Below, in pieces: positions 10,786 to 20,830 of a stretch of 64,000 nt of DNA (the stretch's first letter is position 1; each line of letters starts with the position of its first letter). The position numbers and the translations under genes are program-made. The DNA comes from Amblyomma americanum (lineage: Eukaryota; Arthropoda; Arachnida; Ixodida; Ixodidae). The notes beneath the pieces are model-generated. The model was not told the origin of the DNA, searched no databases, and was given only the letters and a program-made list of their open reading frames with translations. Location of the stretch: NCBI RefSeq assembly GCF_052857255.1, contig NC_135500.1:106573548-106637547 (forward strand), given 5' to 3'.

Positions 10786-11627
10786 TCGTTGGGAAGCACG
10801 TACGAACTGTTTCCCTTAGGAATGAGCCTGGAAGAACTTTTTTTTAGTTTGATTTTTTTTTAGTTTTGTTAACTGAGAACAAAAATAAGGCGAAAAAGGG
10901 AGAGCGGTTGCCTGCAGATCTTTAGGGACATATATTTAAGCTTATAATTGGGAGAATTTGCAGGAATTCATTGCTACAAAGTCCAAAAACAAAAAGAACA
11001 CGACGACGGGATTCAGATGAGAGCAGCGCTTACTGGCAGCTGAAGCTTACTGGAAGATGAAAGCATACAACATAGACACAGGTCCGTTTCATGCAAGAAA
11101 ACAACTTATTTTCTTGACAACATCAGGACGCGTTGCTTTTACTTATTTCAACAACTTGATCGATAAAGTAAGTTGCAGTAATTTCGCGCGCCAAGCTCTC
11201 ACGATGCTTGAACCCTACAGTTTTCCTTTCACGAAACAGTAGGCATATATAGCTTTTTACTCGTATATGCAATGAAGTGATTTGACAACGGAGAACTTTT
11301 CTCTTTGTTGATGGGGCAAGTAATAATTGGCCCATAAAACATAAACAAATGTTTGTCCAATTTTGTACGGACGTGATATGCAGCATCCGTATCTTGTTAG
11401 CAAGCTGACGTTGTCCAGGCAATTTCGGTTTAAATTTTAAAAATGACGATAAAAATACGCCAAATTCAATTTTTGCAATCTGATTTTATCCGAAATAAGT
11501 CTGTGTTCTTGACATGCACACCGTAGCTATAGCTGGCTATGAAGTACTATGAACACACAGTCGGACGAGAGAATTAACAAAATGTGGAAGCCAGGGAGTG
11601 GTAAGAAGTTGTACCGTAGGACTCATA

Positions 11628-11690
11628 ATAATAGTAAATTTATTTCCCGTCACTATGGTACATGAACGCGGGGGCTAGGAGTAAAAGCTT
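11628..11690 (-). mobile_element. possible LINE 3' end
   Basis: On the minus strand a short unique stretch runs into GGGAAATAAATTTAC and an ATTATTAT tail, as at the 3' ends of CR1-like and related LINEs. There is no coding support. Confidence 0.3.
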
Positions 11691-12197
11691 TCGTAAGGGA
11701 ACTTGACGCAGCTTCAAGCCTTCACTTTGGCGATAACAGAGAAGCGGTCACACGTACAACTATCAACAGTACTTAGATCCGAACATATAAATGCAAAGAG
11801 TAAAAGTAGCACTTTCGTGCGTTTTGAGGCACTGCTCCACTATCTCACACGCTTAGCACATTGGGTGTCTCCACATCATCGCCAAACGTCATTTGCTGGC
11901 GTACACAGCGCTGTTCACTGATATCACCGCTTGAAACCATGCATTAACGTGGATCGCGACGATTAAGCGCAGCAGTTTCTTCGCTGTCATCAATACGCAG
12001 ACCACGAGGTGCTCTGACCACTCGCTCACCCTAGCGCTACAACCCAATGATAACATAGCAATCAAACTTTTGAAAATCAACTTCTATTTTCGTTTTAAAC
12101 TAACGTCATTAAAGTTGCATTACTTTTTATTGGCAATTGCATTTCTTTCTGCTAATACAGCTATAAGCTAAATGCTTTACAAAATTCATCAGCCAGA

Positions 12198-12463
12198 AAA
12201 CGCCCACTGAAGGCGCAGGTCTCTCCCATGTCTCTCTAATTAACCCTGTCCTGCGCCAGCTGCGACCACGTTATCCGCGCAGACTTCTTAATATCATCCC
12301 CCACCTTACTTTCTGTCGCGGTGCCCCCGGCTGCTCTTCGCTTCATATCCAGTCCGTTACCCTGAACAACCATCGGTTATCTTGCCTTCGCATTACACAC
12401 CCTGCCCAGGCCCATTTCTTCTTCTTGATTTCGACCAGGATATCAACAACCCGCGTTTATTTC
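12198..12463 (-). mobile_element. RTE-like LINE 3' end fragment
   Basis: Plus-strand text contains 'CTCTCCCATGTCTCTCTAAT' and 'TAACCCTGTCCTGCGCC', which on the minus strand forms the 3' segment of a LINE family also present at 30453, 30771 and 51640. In those copies the segment runs into a GAT-triplet tail. This copy is the longest upstream but lacks the triplet tail. Short 3' ends with simple-repeat tails are characteristic of RTE-clade LINEs; the clade call is inference. Confidence 0.72.
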
Positions 12464-13109
12464 CTGCATTTGTGTTTTAATTGCTGGTGAACGGAGTACA
12501 CAGACTAAAAAAATGCCCTGAAGAAACAATAAAATACTTCTTACCGCACAAGAATACAATAATATATTGCCCGGAAATAGCAGTAATTCATTCGTAGCAA
12601 ATAGTATTCGCCAAAAAGGAAACGAGAACATCGCTCTGCAGTAAAGTCTGGAAAAGTGCGACAAATTTTCGAAAAATAGAAAGTGAAGAGACCAACCTCT
12701 TCTTAAATATAGGATTACGGGACCAGAATAAATTGTTCGGAAAACAAGAAAGCGCTTCTGTCATAAGCGCTAAACCTGTGCCAATTTTGAAAGGGCAACT
12801 GTACGGCACAAGGATCGTGACAAGTTTGCGCGCCAAAGCAATGAAACTTATTTCATTGATAAGGTTGAGTAAATATGTCTAAGCAAGCCGTCCACGTCCT
12901 TCTCAAGCAAAGCAGTTGCTTTATTGTGGTGAACTTCTTATGTGTTTTCTTGTGTACGTTGTATATTATCGCGAAAGTTTCTAACTAAAACCTCAGTTGC
13001 AACTGAGCGCTTGTGTTCTCTCGGTCCTTTGCCTTTTTGAAATAGTAGTGCATTATAACGTCAAAATCTTATCACATCGTACTTTTGAGTGGCCGTATAT
13101 TTTCAGTAA
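12464..13109. other. no gene recognised
   Basis: AT-rich, no recognisable motif or repeat body. Confidence 0.4.
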
Positions 13110-13260
13110 AACTCACTCACTCACTCACTCACTCACTCACTCACTCACTCACTCACTCACTCCCTGACTCACTCACTCACTCACTCACTCACTCACTCAC
13201 TCACTCACTCACTCACTCACTCTCTCACTCACTCACTCACTCACTCACTCACTCACTCTC
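13110..13260 (+). repeat. (ACTC)n microsatellite
   Basis: About 150 bp of tandem ACTC, interrupted by a CCTG variant near 13162 and TCTC variants near 13220 and 13256. The Ser/Leu/Thr/His open frames across it are artefacts. Confidence 0.97.
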
Positions 13261-15261
13261 ACAAGCACCTGAAGTGGCCGCATTATTCTGAAATCTAGCT
13301 TCTTATTTGATGTTTTTCGTGTTCCCGTCATTTACACTAGTTTTTTTTCGTTTTTCGATTGATATTTTTCTATCACTAAATTGGCTCTGATTACGAGAAA
13401 GCGCGAATAAGTTATTGCTACGCGGCGCCTTTACGCAACACATTTTACGTTGTACGCATCGAGCTGTGTGACCGGAGCGCAGTGCTGGTTGCGCCATCTA
13501 ACCTAGCGGAGAGGAAGCACTGACCATTTCTTGAATCGACCAAGCGTGTCAGCGCGTTTTCCCCAACGCCTCTTCTGGCAACGTCGCGACTTGCTCTGAC
13601 CAAATCAGGGAACTTGAAGATCTCGGAGCGCCTGCTGCGGAACTGTGAGGGCTCCCTCGTTTCGTGATGATCCAAGCTATCAGGAGCCCACTTGGGGTTA
13701 CTTGAAGACGTAACATGAAAGGAGCTCTAAACAACGGACCTTTTACTTTTCAACAACAAAAAAGTTAAATTGTCTTGATAACGGTCTCCTAATTAACTAC
13801 GGATCAATAAAAGTTAACTGATGCCCCTTAAGCCTGCCGATAAGTACTGTCATTAGAGACAGTGTGTTATGCCGAAGGAAGCACCGAGCATACCCTTCAT
13901 GTCTAAATAGATTTTCCTACGGTGCCTACACAGCTACTGTGACCCTCCTCTTCTCCTTTTCTTACGCGCGAACAAGTAGCGCATTACGAAAAGTCCGTAA
14001 TGAGCGGTAGCTATATGCAGATCAGTCAAACCAAAGGTTTCCACTGCTCTCAGCTTATCTTCAGCCAGGTTGAAGAGCTTTGTCTCGTAAAAACTGGCAA
14101 AGCTCAAAGATTCTTAGTTGCTTTCACGGGAGTAAAACGCAAAGTGCATCGCGCAGTAGCAGGAATGTCGCCTAAGCATTGATATGAAGAACTAACAGCA
14201 GTTCATTCTTATTTGGCAACCTCAGCAGAGGTCTTTTTGAAGGTGCAAAGTAAGGTAAGTAAGCGAGTCAAAAGAAACGAAATAAAATGTTTAATAAAAG
14301 GGAAGAAATAAGCAATGCTTTCGTGGTGGAATGTGTGGAGTTGTGTCTCGCTTCCAAAGCAATCTCAGTGGGCTGCATTTCCCGTGGGACGTGCCCTGCA
14401 TAAGCCAAGAAATCGGCCAAGCGCTTCAGCCTTTCTGCAAAGCGTAGAGCGTTTCCGGGCGGTAACTCAATGCTCTTGCTACTCGTAAATTCCCCAGGCC
14501 GTCTGATCAGTACATTTCGATGATTACGCGCAAAGATACGCCGAACGAATAATGACCTAAAATTGCGTCATTACTTTGAAACGAGTGGGCATTTCCTTTT
14601 CATGTATAACTTCAAGAAATCAAAAGTGGGCGCATCGAGCATGGCAGATCATTTTTTTTATGTAATTTAGGCTAAGAAAACCGGTTGTGTGCTTCTGGAT
14701 CAATTGCACTGATAGGATATAACCCTGTATTACTTTTTTACAATAATTCTCAGTATGTTTTTGATTTTCTCTTGAGAGTGATTTCATTCCTGGCGGAAGC
14801 TTTCAACAGCACTGGACTGTCGATCGTAAGGTTCATTTGTTTTTGTTAGAATATTTTTTGAAGCAAAGTTATTTTCTTTCAGGATAATATTCTTGTACTT
14901 GCTCCTTTACCACAGAGCAAATATAGTTCAACATAGCGCAGACCGAGACGCAGTATATTTTAACAAGTCTTTTCAGTTCACTTTTTTTTTCATACATCCA
15001 TGATAGTTGGAGAACAATTTATAAAGATAATGTTGATACTGCATGAAAGCCTCTAATTTGCGGTCAGTGAACTGACTCTTAACTTTAAAGTCAAACAATA
15101 TCTCTAGAAAAGAAGAAAAAAAGCCATGCCGGCACGCATTGTCGAAGAGAATAGATGCAAGCACGAATGGCGAAATTTGCCTAACATTTTTTCTAAGGCT
15201 CATCAACTCTAGTAATATCTGAGGGTGGTTAATTACTCTAATGTCTATGCGCAAATTACTA
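13261..15261. other. no gene recognised
   Basis: Two kilobases of AT-rich DNA. Several minus-strand frames near 13445-13735 overlap in different phases and have no recognisable domain. Nothing can be supported up to the mariner boundary. Confidence 0.4.
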
Positions 15262-16572
15262 CCTTTGTCCGTAAAGTTTCGAGACTGATCTATTTTCTTC
15301 TCTAGAAATGATTCCCCAAAACAAATGTTGGTGCGTATGTGTAGCGCTATCTTTTCGGGATAAACTCAGTTTTTTATGTTAACTGCTGTGTCAGCCGCTA
15401 GATTACACCACGGGTAGAAAAATAGGTTGTCACTAGCCGTCTGCTCATTATACTGTGAGTGAATGTGGAGAGATGTTCGTCCACCTCGAACAGCGTGTAA
15501 ACATGAAATTCGGTGTGAAGCTTGGCAAGACAGCCACACAAACGTATGAGCTCCTTCGTGATGCTTACGGCAACGAGACATTATCGCGGGCGCGAGTTCT
15601 CGAGAGGCACAAGAGGTTCGTTTCGGGGAGAACGTATGTGGAAGGCGACACAAGGCAGGGGCGCCCTTCAACCTGACGGAATGAAAACAGCGTGGCTCCG
15701 ATCAGTTAAATCGTACAGCAAGACCGCACCATTACAGTCCGCATGCTATCAGATGCTCTCGACCAAATATTGCGTGAGAACTTGGGGAAACGAAAGTTGA
15801 ATGCCAGACCTGAGCCGCACTCCCTCACACAGGACCAGAAGGACACGCGGGCATCAGTGAGCGCTGATCTGCTCTCCGAGGCAGAGAAGGATGCTGCATT
15901 CGTCAACAGCATCATTGCTGAAGATGAGACATGGTGTTTTCAATACGATCCTCAAACAAAGAGGCAGAGCGCCGAATGGCGGTCCACAAGCTCTTGGCGT
16001 CGAGAAAGGTGCGGCGACAGAAGACCAAAACAGACGATGCTGATAGTTTTTTTCGATGCCAGAGGTGTCATACACCACGAGTTCATTTCACAAGGGCAGA
16101 CGGTGAATCAGGAGTTTTATATCCGCGTGCTCCAACACATGCGTGATGCACTGCGGCGCCGTCGCCCTGACTTATGGGCATCCGGACAATGGAGCCTTCT
16201 CCACGATAACGCAAGGCCGCACACTGCCCTCAGTGTGACGAAATTTCTCGCCAAGCACAGCATTACTTTACTTCCCCATCTGCGATTTTCTCCTTACCTC
16301 TCTCCATGCGATGTTTTCCTCTTTCCTCGTGTGAAAAGAGCCATAAAACGTCGCTAGATGGGGCGCCTGGAGGCCATTCAAGACGCCACGACAAAGGAGC
16401 TGACAGCCCTGCCAAAACAAGCGTTTTCCTGCAGTGTCCAAGACCTCAAGAAGCGTTGGAAGCTGTGTATAGACTACAAGGGAGGCTATTTCGAATGGGT
16501 GCTGCACAAATGATTTCAATGTTAAACGCATTTTTTTTAATTGACTCAGTCTCGGAACGTTACGGTCAAAGG
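15262..16572 (+). mobile_element. mariner-family DNA transposon, inactive, both TIRs present
   Basis: A 1311-bp element, the usual mariner size. The left end, from 15262 (CCTTTGTCCGTAAAGTTTCG), and the right end, read inward on the minus strand from 16572 (CCTTTGACCGTAACGTTCCG), form about 30-bp terminal inverted repeats that match at most positions; both continue with GAGACTGA. The left end is preceded by TA (15260-15261), the mariner target. The right flank reads TT, probably a mutated TA. The transposase gene between the ends is broken. No other mariner copy was noticed in the window. Confidence 0.92.
15455..16513 (+). pseudogene. mariner transposase, broken by three stops
   Basis: A cut-and-paste transposase. 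The N-terminal helix-turn-helix region is readable at 15500-15670 (for example KLGKTATQTYELLRDAYG) and the linker 'GRPST' follows. The catalytic domain runs from 15743, with the first Asp in 'AEDETWCFQYD', the second in 'LLHDNARPHTA' and the third in 'SPCDVFLFP'. The last two are separated by exactly 34 residues, the D34D hallmark of mariner. The block usually reading Y-S-P-D-L-S-P is F-S-P-Y-L-S-P here. The whole gene stays in one frame but has stops at 15674-15676 (TGA), 15707-15709 (TAA) and 16355-16357 (TAG), plus a small internal loss after 'MLSDALDQ'. The C-terminus can be read to the TGA at 16511-16513. All three catalytic aspartates survive. Confidence 0.93.
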
Positions 16573-16859
16573 TTGTATGTCTCTCCTTGTAATCAAAGGA
16601 CGAATTCGCAGCCTGCACCGTGAAAGCTTTATATAGATTGCAACAACGACGTTATCTGGCAGCGTTCAGTAAAGAGGGCAGAAATGTAGACGACGCTTAG
16701 ATATACGAGAATACGATTTACAGTGGGCGGTCAGCCTCGGAAGGCCGTCTGATCGAAACGGCCGAACCCCTTACTGCTTTACAGCATGGGTGCATCCTGC
16801 TGAACTACACATCAATATATGGTGCCCTGCCGCACTGCTCACTCGTAGCCCCTCCTGAC
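16573..16859. other. no gene recognised
   Basis: Short spacer between the mariner and an RTE-like fragment, with nothing identifiable. Confidence 0.4.
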
Positions 16860-16955
16860 CGTTTATGAATGGCAATTTGCTAATAGCCCCCAAGAGAAAA
16901 GTTTACAACAGCTGTATCTTACCGGTACTCACCTATGGGGCAGAAACGTGGTGGT
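16860..16955 (+). pseudogene. RTE-like reverse transcriptase fragment
   Basis: The plus strand encodes about 30 residues ending in 'SCILPVLTYGAETWWFQ'. The block L-P-V-L-T-Y-G-A-E-T-W is a conserved post-RT signature of RTE-clade LINEs. The similarity stops abruptly on both sides, so it is a small relic. The downstream open frame to 17140 shows no further RT likeness. Confidence 0.65.
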
Positions 16956-18269
16956 TCCAAAGTCAGAGACTGTGGACGGGACCTCCTGTAAGAACAATGG
17001 ACCATTTTCGGAAAAGCGAGCGCCGCCTGCAGTGCAAACAGGGAAGCTCCGCTGGCACTTTTGGTTGGAAAGGGGTTCTCGAGCAGGCGTGTGCAAAGGT
17101 AGATTTCAGCTTTTCACGTGCGCTTAGTTTCTTGTTTTAGCGTTGTTTCTTCGCCGGAAACGTGCGTTTGCTAACCAAAGAGGATGATGGAGGAAGAGAA
17201 CACCCCATTTCTGTTTTTAGAAACGGTGTGGGGCGAAGAGTTTCCGAGTTGTAGCCTGAAAAACGACCATGTGTGGCTAAACCTGCAGTCTACTACCTCA
17301 CCGGAACGCCGAATGACCAAATGAAAGTGTGCATGAATGTGCGCCTATGTGCGGGACAGAGTAACAGCATAATGAAATGCACTTTCCTCATGCGCACAGA
17401 CATTTATGTTCGCGCTTCCTTGACAGGGCAGGAGTTTCTGCTAACTTCATGCAGCACCTTTTGTCGCAGGCTACACTTAACTGATTATAGTAAACGACCC
17501 GTTGTACCATCTCAACCACGGCTCGTGCTGATACGATAGAGCATTGCTTTGCGTGCTAACAGGCCGCTGGAGCGTTAGAATGCGCGGATATAGGCGAGGT
17601 TGCGCTCTGACGCGTGCTTCTGCTGTTCAGATAGCACAGCTTGACATTGTAGCATTTATGGTGAATGTTCATACTAGTATAAATAATTTGGCTGTCACCG
17701 AATACGCACGTGCGTCGATGAGAAAGCTCTTCTAGAACGACCGAGCTGTGCGCACTTGGGAGCAAGCGCGAAATGTAGCAGGAACAGTCGTTTCGAAACG
17801 TGCTCGATGCCCGAATTGCTGGCTCCATTAACGGCTTCCTCTTTTGCGCGTTGTATCTCGTCGCGGCTTTTATTACGTCCAAGTATCGCTGTTGCAAAAC
17901 GAGTGGTTAGTTTAGTTATAAACGCGTTGCAGTTACATGGCAGTTACGTGGAAGTTACAGCTCACATCAGTCGCCGCACTACAGCGCTGGAATGCACGGC
18001 CAGCTCATGTTTTCCAACCAAAACCAAATCGCCTACAGAGGGCGCTAGCTGCGCCTTCACCGCGCATGCGCAGAAACTTTTCCGAAAATGGTCAATTGTA
18101 AAAATGAATTACAAACAGCAGATGCAAAAAAAAATTAAAGTTGTTGGCATCATTAAAGAGGAGTGAGTGAAATACGAGAAATAATGCAAACCCTTATTTG
18201 AATGAAAAATGATTACACACCTAATAGCGTACAGACCAATACAAAACACAAACCATAGAATGATATAAA
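16956..18269. other. no gene recognised
   Basis: Frames up to about 136 codons exist (for example 17756-18166), but they overlap an opposite-strand frame and show no domain. A CTCF-like motif at 18032-18047 is listed separately. Confidence 0.35.
18032..18047 (+). promoter_or_regulatory. CTCF-like motif
   Basis: The 16-mer CCTACAGAGGGCGCTA agrees with the classical CTCF core CCACCAGGGGGCGCTA at 13 of 16 positions. One motif in 64 kb is expected to arise by chance fairly often. Weak call. Confidence 0.2.
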
Positions 18270-18978
18270 TGACAAAACTAGCACCATCTACCATGTAAAA
18301 TACTATTAGGGGGATTGTAAAAACTGACGGAGAGCGGATTTAGAGGCACAGATATTTGATGATTGCAAAATGCTAACTGGTAATGAGTTTCATTATGTGG
18401 TGGCAGTGAAACGAACTGTTTGCTTTCCATAATTAGTGTTAGGTTTAGGGAGTAAAAAGTTACTGTGATTAGCAAAACGCGTGTCGTTGCGACGCGGATT
18501 TTGGTCACTGCTAGTTAACGAAAAAGGAAGTAGATCTCTAACAGATTTGTACATAAGGGTACATAATTTGTAGTCGATTATTTTGGGCACCGATAAAATA
18601 TTGTATGATAGGAGCAGACGAGGGGCATTTACAGAGTAGTGACTATAAGTGATAAGTCGAATTGCTAGATTTTGGATAGTTTGCAGAGAAGATAAATGCG
18701 GATGATACGTGTTTCCCCAAGATCAAATGCAATACTGAATATGGGATTGGATGAACGAGTAATAGAGGAAAATGAGAATGAGAACATGGAAATACGGGGG
18801 AAATTTAATTAATACTCTAATACCATACGCCATTTTTCGGAAAATGGATGTGATGTGGGTCTGAAATTTAAGATGTTTGTTCAGTACTACGCCTAGAAAG
18901 GATACGTGATCAACTGAAAGGATTGAGTTTGAGACTATGCTAACAGACGGGTTTTCGCAAAGAATTATATGAGGTGAC
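18270..18978 (-). pseudogene. CR1/L2-like LINE RT C-terminal region, broken
   Basis: After the insertion point the minus strand continues 'SPHIILCENPSVSIVSNS' and then 'HVSFLGVVLNKHLKFQTHI', the F-L-G-V block that opens the post-RT region of CR1/L2-type LINEs. It continues with 'YYSFIQSHIQYCI'. Further left, in other frames, are 'LQTIQNLAIRLIT' (about 18640-18690) and 'YKLCTLMYKSVRDLLPFS' (about 18520-18580), again family-typical. At least two frame changes and an in-frame stop near 18405 kill the frame. Nothing suggests host function. Confidence 0.78.
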
Positions 18979-19977
18979 TGTAAGGCCGCCCCTCTTTTCC
19001 AGCTGCGTACTAGGATGCCGGCACACGCGGAAGCGCACCCCCCCCCCCCTCCCCCCCCAGTACAAGCGAGAGCCCCCGAGTGCATACGGGGAAAGCAAAA
19101 GGTCGCTTGACGCACCGACCGCCCCCCCCCCCCCCCCCCCCCTAACGACGTGGGCTATCATCGGGGAGGCATCCGCAGCGTCCCGCCGGGCCTCGTGAAC
19201 AAAAGCGTATTCCCAGGAGGGCCGTGACGGACACCTGTCATGGCGGACAGGCAGTACTCACCAAGAATGTGGGAAGACAGGGGCGATCCTTAATCTGGTT
19301 TCTCGGAGCGGCAGGCAAACCCATTCATGCTAATTAGCTGTGTCCCGCCGTCGGTAGCGCGGCAGCATCGTGGGCCCTTTCGCCCCCTCCTCTGTTGCTG
19401 ACGAGCGACGCGGACCGATGGTGGGTGGCGGTATGCATGCCTGAGGCAAGGATTAGCTCCGAAGGGAGAGCCTGTGGATACTCTCACTTGAGAGAGAGTG
19501 GTGGCGCATTTGTTTTTGATTTGGTTTGTGTTGTTTACGGGATCCTGGGTTCGAGGCTAAGCCCAACCCACGGGGTAGTCCCTATCTCGCATGTTGTTGT
19601 TGATTGGAGTATTGATGCTTAGGGCGGGCCACTGAAAATGACCGCCCTTAGTCCTTTGTTAATTAAGTGCTTAAAAGCGCATGTGAACGGATGCAGTCCA
19701 GTCCAGTCTGAGCGGGGTGCTCCATGCTTAGCATGTAACGTGATGTTACTTAGGCTCTAACCCGCCGGGTCGATGAGTAAAGTAGCGCAGAGTTTGTTCT
19801 TTTGTAGATTCAGTTCTGCTTTTTCCAGTTTAACTCTCTGTATATGTATGCTGTAACTATATGCTCTGCTGTCATCATCTACAGGCTCGCCTCCTGTCCA
19901 TCTTCCAAGCCGAACGACACTAGAGGAAGGGTTCGTGAACCTTCCTCGAAGAAGCGAACGACCATTGAAATTCTACT
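18979..19977. mobile_element. 999-bp insertion with GTGAC target duplication, LTR-like
   Basis: The flanks carry GTGAC at 18974-18978 and 19978-19982. Deleting 18979-19977 and one GTGAC rejoins the LINE frame on the minus strand (Val-Phe-Arg-Ser-Pro-His-Ile), which fixes both boundaries. The insert starts TGTAAGG and ends TTCTACT. It has no long open frame and is GC-richer than its host, with poly-C runs near its left end. A 5-bp duplication with TG at the start suggests a solo LTR of BEL/Pao or Gypsy type, but the right end is not the canonical CA and I cannot name the family. A non-autonomous DNA element is the alternative. Confidence 0.7.
19038..19142 (+). repeat. paired poly-C tracts
   Basis: C12-T-C8 at 19038-19058 and C21 at 19122-19142, both inside the 999-bp insertion. 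They are slippage-prone, with G-quadruplex potential on the minus strand. Confidence 0.95.
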
Positions 19978-20160
19978 GTGACCTAAAAACTATAAATCTA
20001 GATTTGGATGCATTAATGAAGAGCAAATTATTTCTGCACCAGTCGAATCCATTCTGTGCATCACTTTTAAGTTTATCGACCACTTTATTTATATTCTTTC
20101 TTAAATTTATAAAATTTTGCTTGCAAAAGAATGCTCTGCTTTTCTGTATTGCCGTGTTTT
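19978..20160 (-). pseudogene. CR1/L2-like LINE RT segment following the active site
   Basis: The minus strand encodes 'NFINLRKNINKVVDKLKSD', 'AQNGFDWCRNNLLFINASKS' and then 'RFIVFRS', the region between RT motif C and the F-L-G-V block, where W-C-x-x-N-x-L-x-I-N-x-x-K-S is family-typical. The catalytic YADD itself is not preserved. The reading frame continues directly into the 18270-18978 piece when the insertion is removed. Homology fades near 20160, so the copy is 5'-truncated there. Confidence 0.75.
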
Positions 20161-20389
20161 TCTTCCCTTTTTCCTTCCTACTTTTGTTTCGTTGTACGTT
20201 TGCAGTGTTTTGACGACAGTGCATTCATAAACGTTCACTCATTATGCGGCTCTCGGTTCTCGCCAAATCCTCGTATGAAAAAAGCACCAGTTTCCCCTTG
20301 CTGCTTTTCTCTGAGCACTTAAAGCTATGCGTTTCTCAATTGTCAGGTATCAGATGATTGAAGAGCTGCATATCATATGTTTAATAAAA
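20161..20389. other. no gene recognised
   Basis: Short AT-rich spacer between two LINE fragments. Confidence 0.4.
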
Positions 20390-20830
20390 ATGGAAAACGG
20401 ACGTCTTTATTTTTATTTGGAACACTGCTAACCAATCCCTCAGGGGGGTTGTTGCAGGTGGAAAATACAATAACAACGAAAAAATACACAAAATTGAAAA
20501 ATACAAAAATTGGCAATGCACAGGTTTTCAAGCCAACCAATAAGAAAGGTAATGAAGAAACTATACCAGCTAAGAATATAGAACGACAGAAGGGTTGCGC
20601 CTCAAACAGACATGAGATTTTCAATATCGTTTGGTTGGATTATATCATCATCTAGTTTGCTCCAATCATCTACTGTGTGAAGAAAGAAAGTATTTAAAGA
20701 CATTGTATCTGGCATGATTTTTCCACGATTTTGCATGATTTTGGCATTGAAGCACGATTGTTTGTGCGCTATATAATAATGAATACAAGGATGCGTGTGA
20801 CTTGTGCTTGCGCACACAGGCCAGTGAGAG
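20390..20830 (-). mobile_element. CR1/L2-like LINE 3' end (C-terminus and 3' UTR)
   Basis: On the minus strand 'NTFFLHTVDDWSKLDDDII' (about 20630-20700) matches the C-terminal block F-x-x-R-T-V-x-D-W-N-x-L-x-x-x-I/V common to these LINEs. A stop and a 3' UTR follow. The UTR contains CCCCTGAGGGATTGG and ends in AAATAAAAATAAA at about 20403-20425. It is 5'-truncated upstream of about 20830. Possibly from the same broad family as the relic at 18270-20160, but a separate insertion, since its end comes first on this strand. Confidence 0.7.

Larger units (their letters stand above)
8621..11627. other. no gene recognised
   Basis: About 3 kb without a recognisable domain or repeat body. Frames around 9050-9540 and 9780-10130 are short, of odd composition, and lack family motifs or splice context. 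A TTTG repeat at 8838-8863 and a TATA-like motif at 10778 are listed separately. Confidence 0.4.
18270..20160 (-). mobile_element. CR1/L2-like LINE relic split by a 999-bp insertion
   Basis: The element reads leftward on the minus strand from about 20160, just after the RT catalytic motif, to about 18270. It is 5'-truncated and interrupted at 18979-19977 by a segment with a 5-bp target duplication. Coding remnants are described in the two flanking pseudogene entries. Confidence 0.8.

Noticed and set aside
13085..13291. 68-codon Ser/Leu/Thr/His frame
   Set aside because: Translation of the ACTC tetranucleotide repeat.
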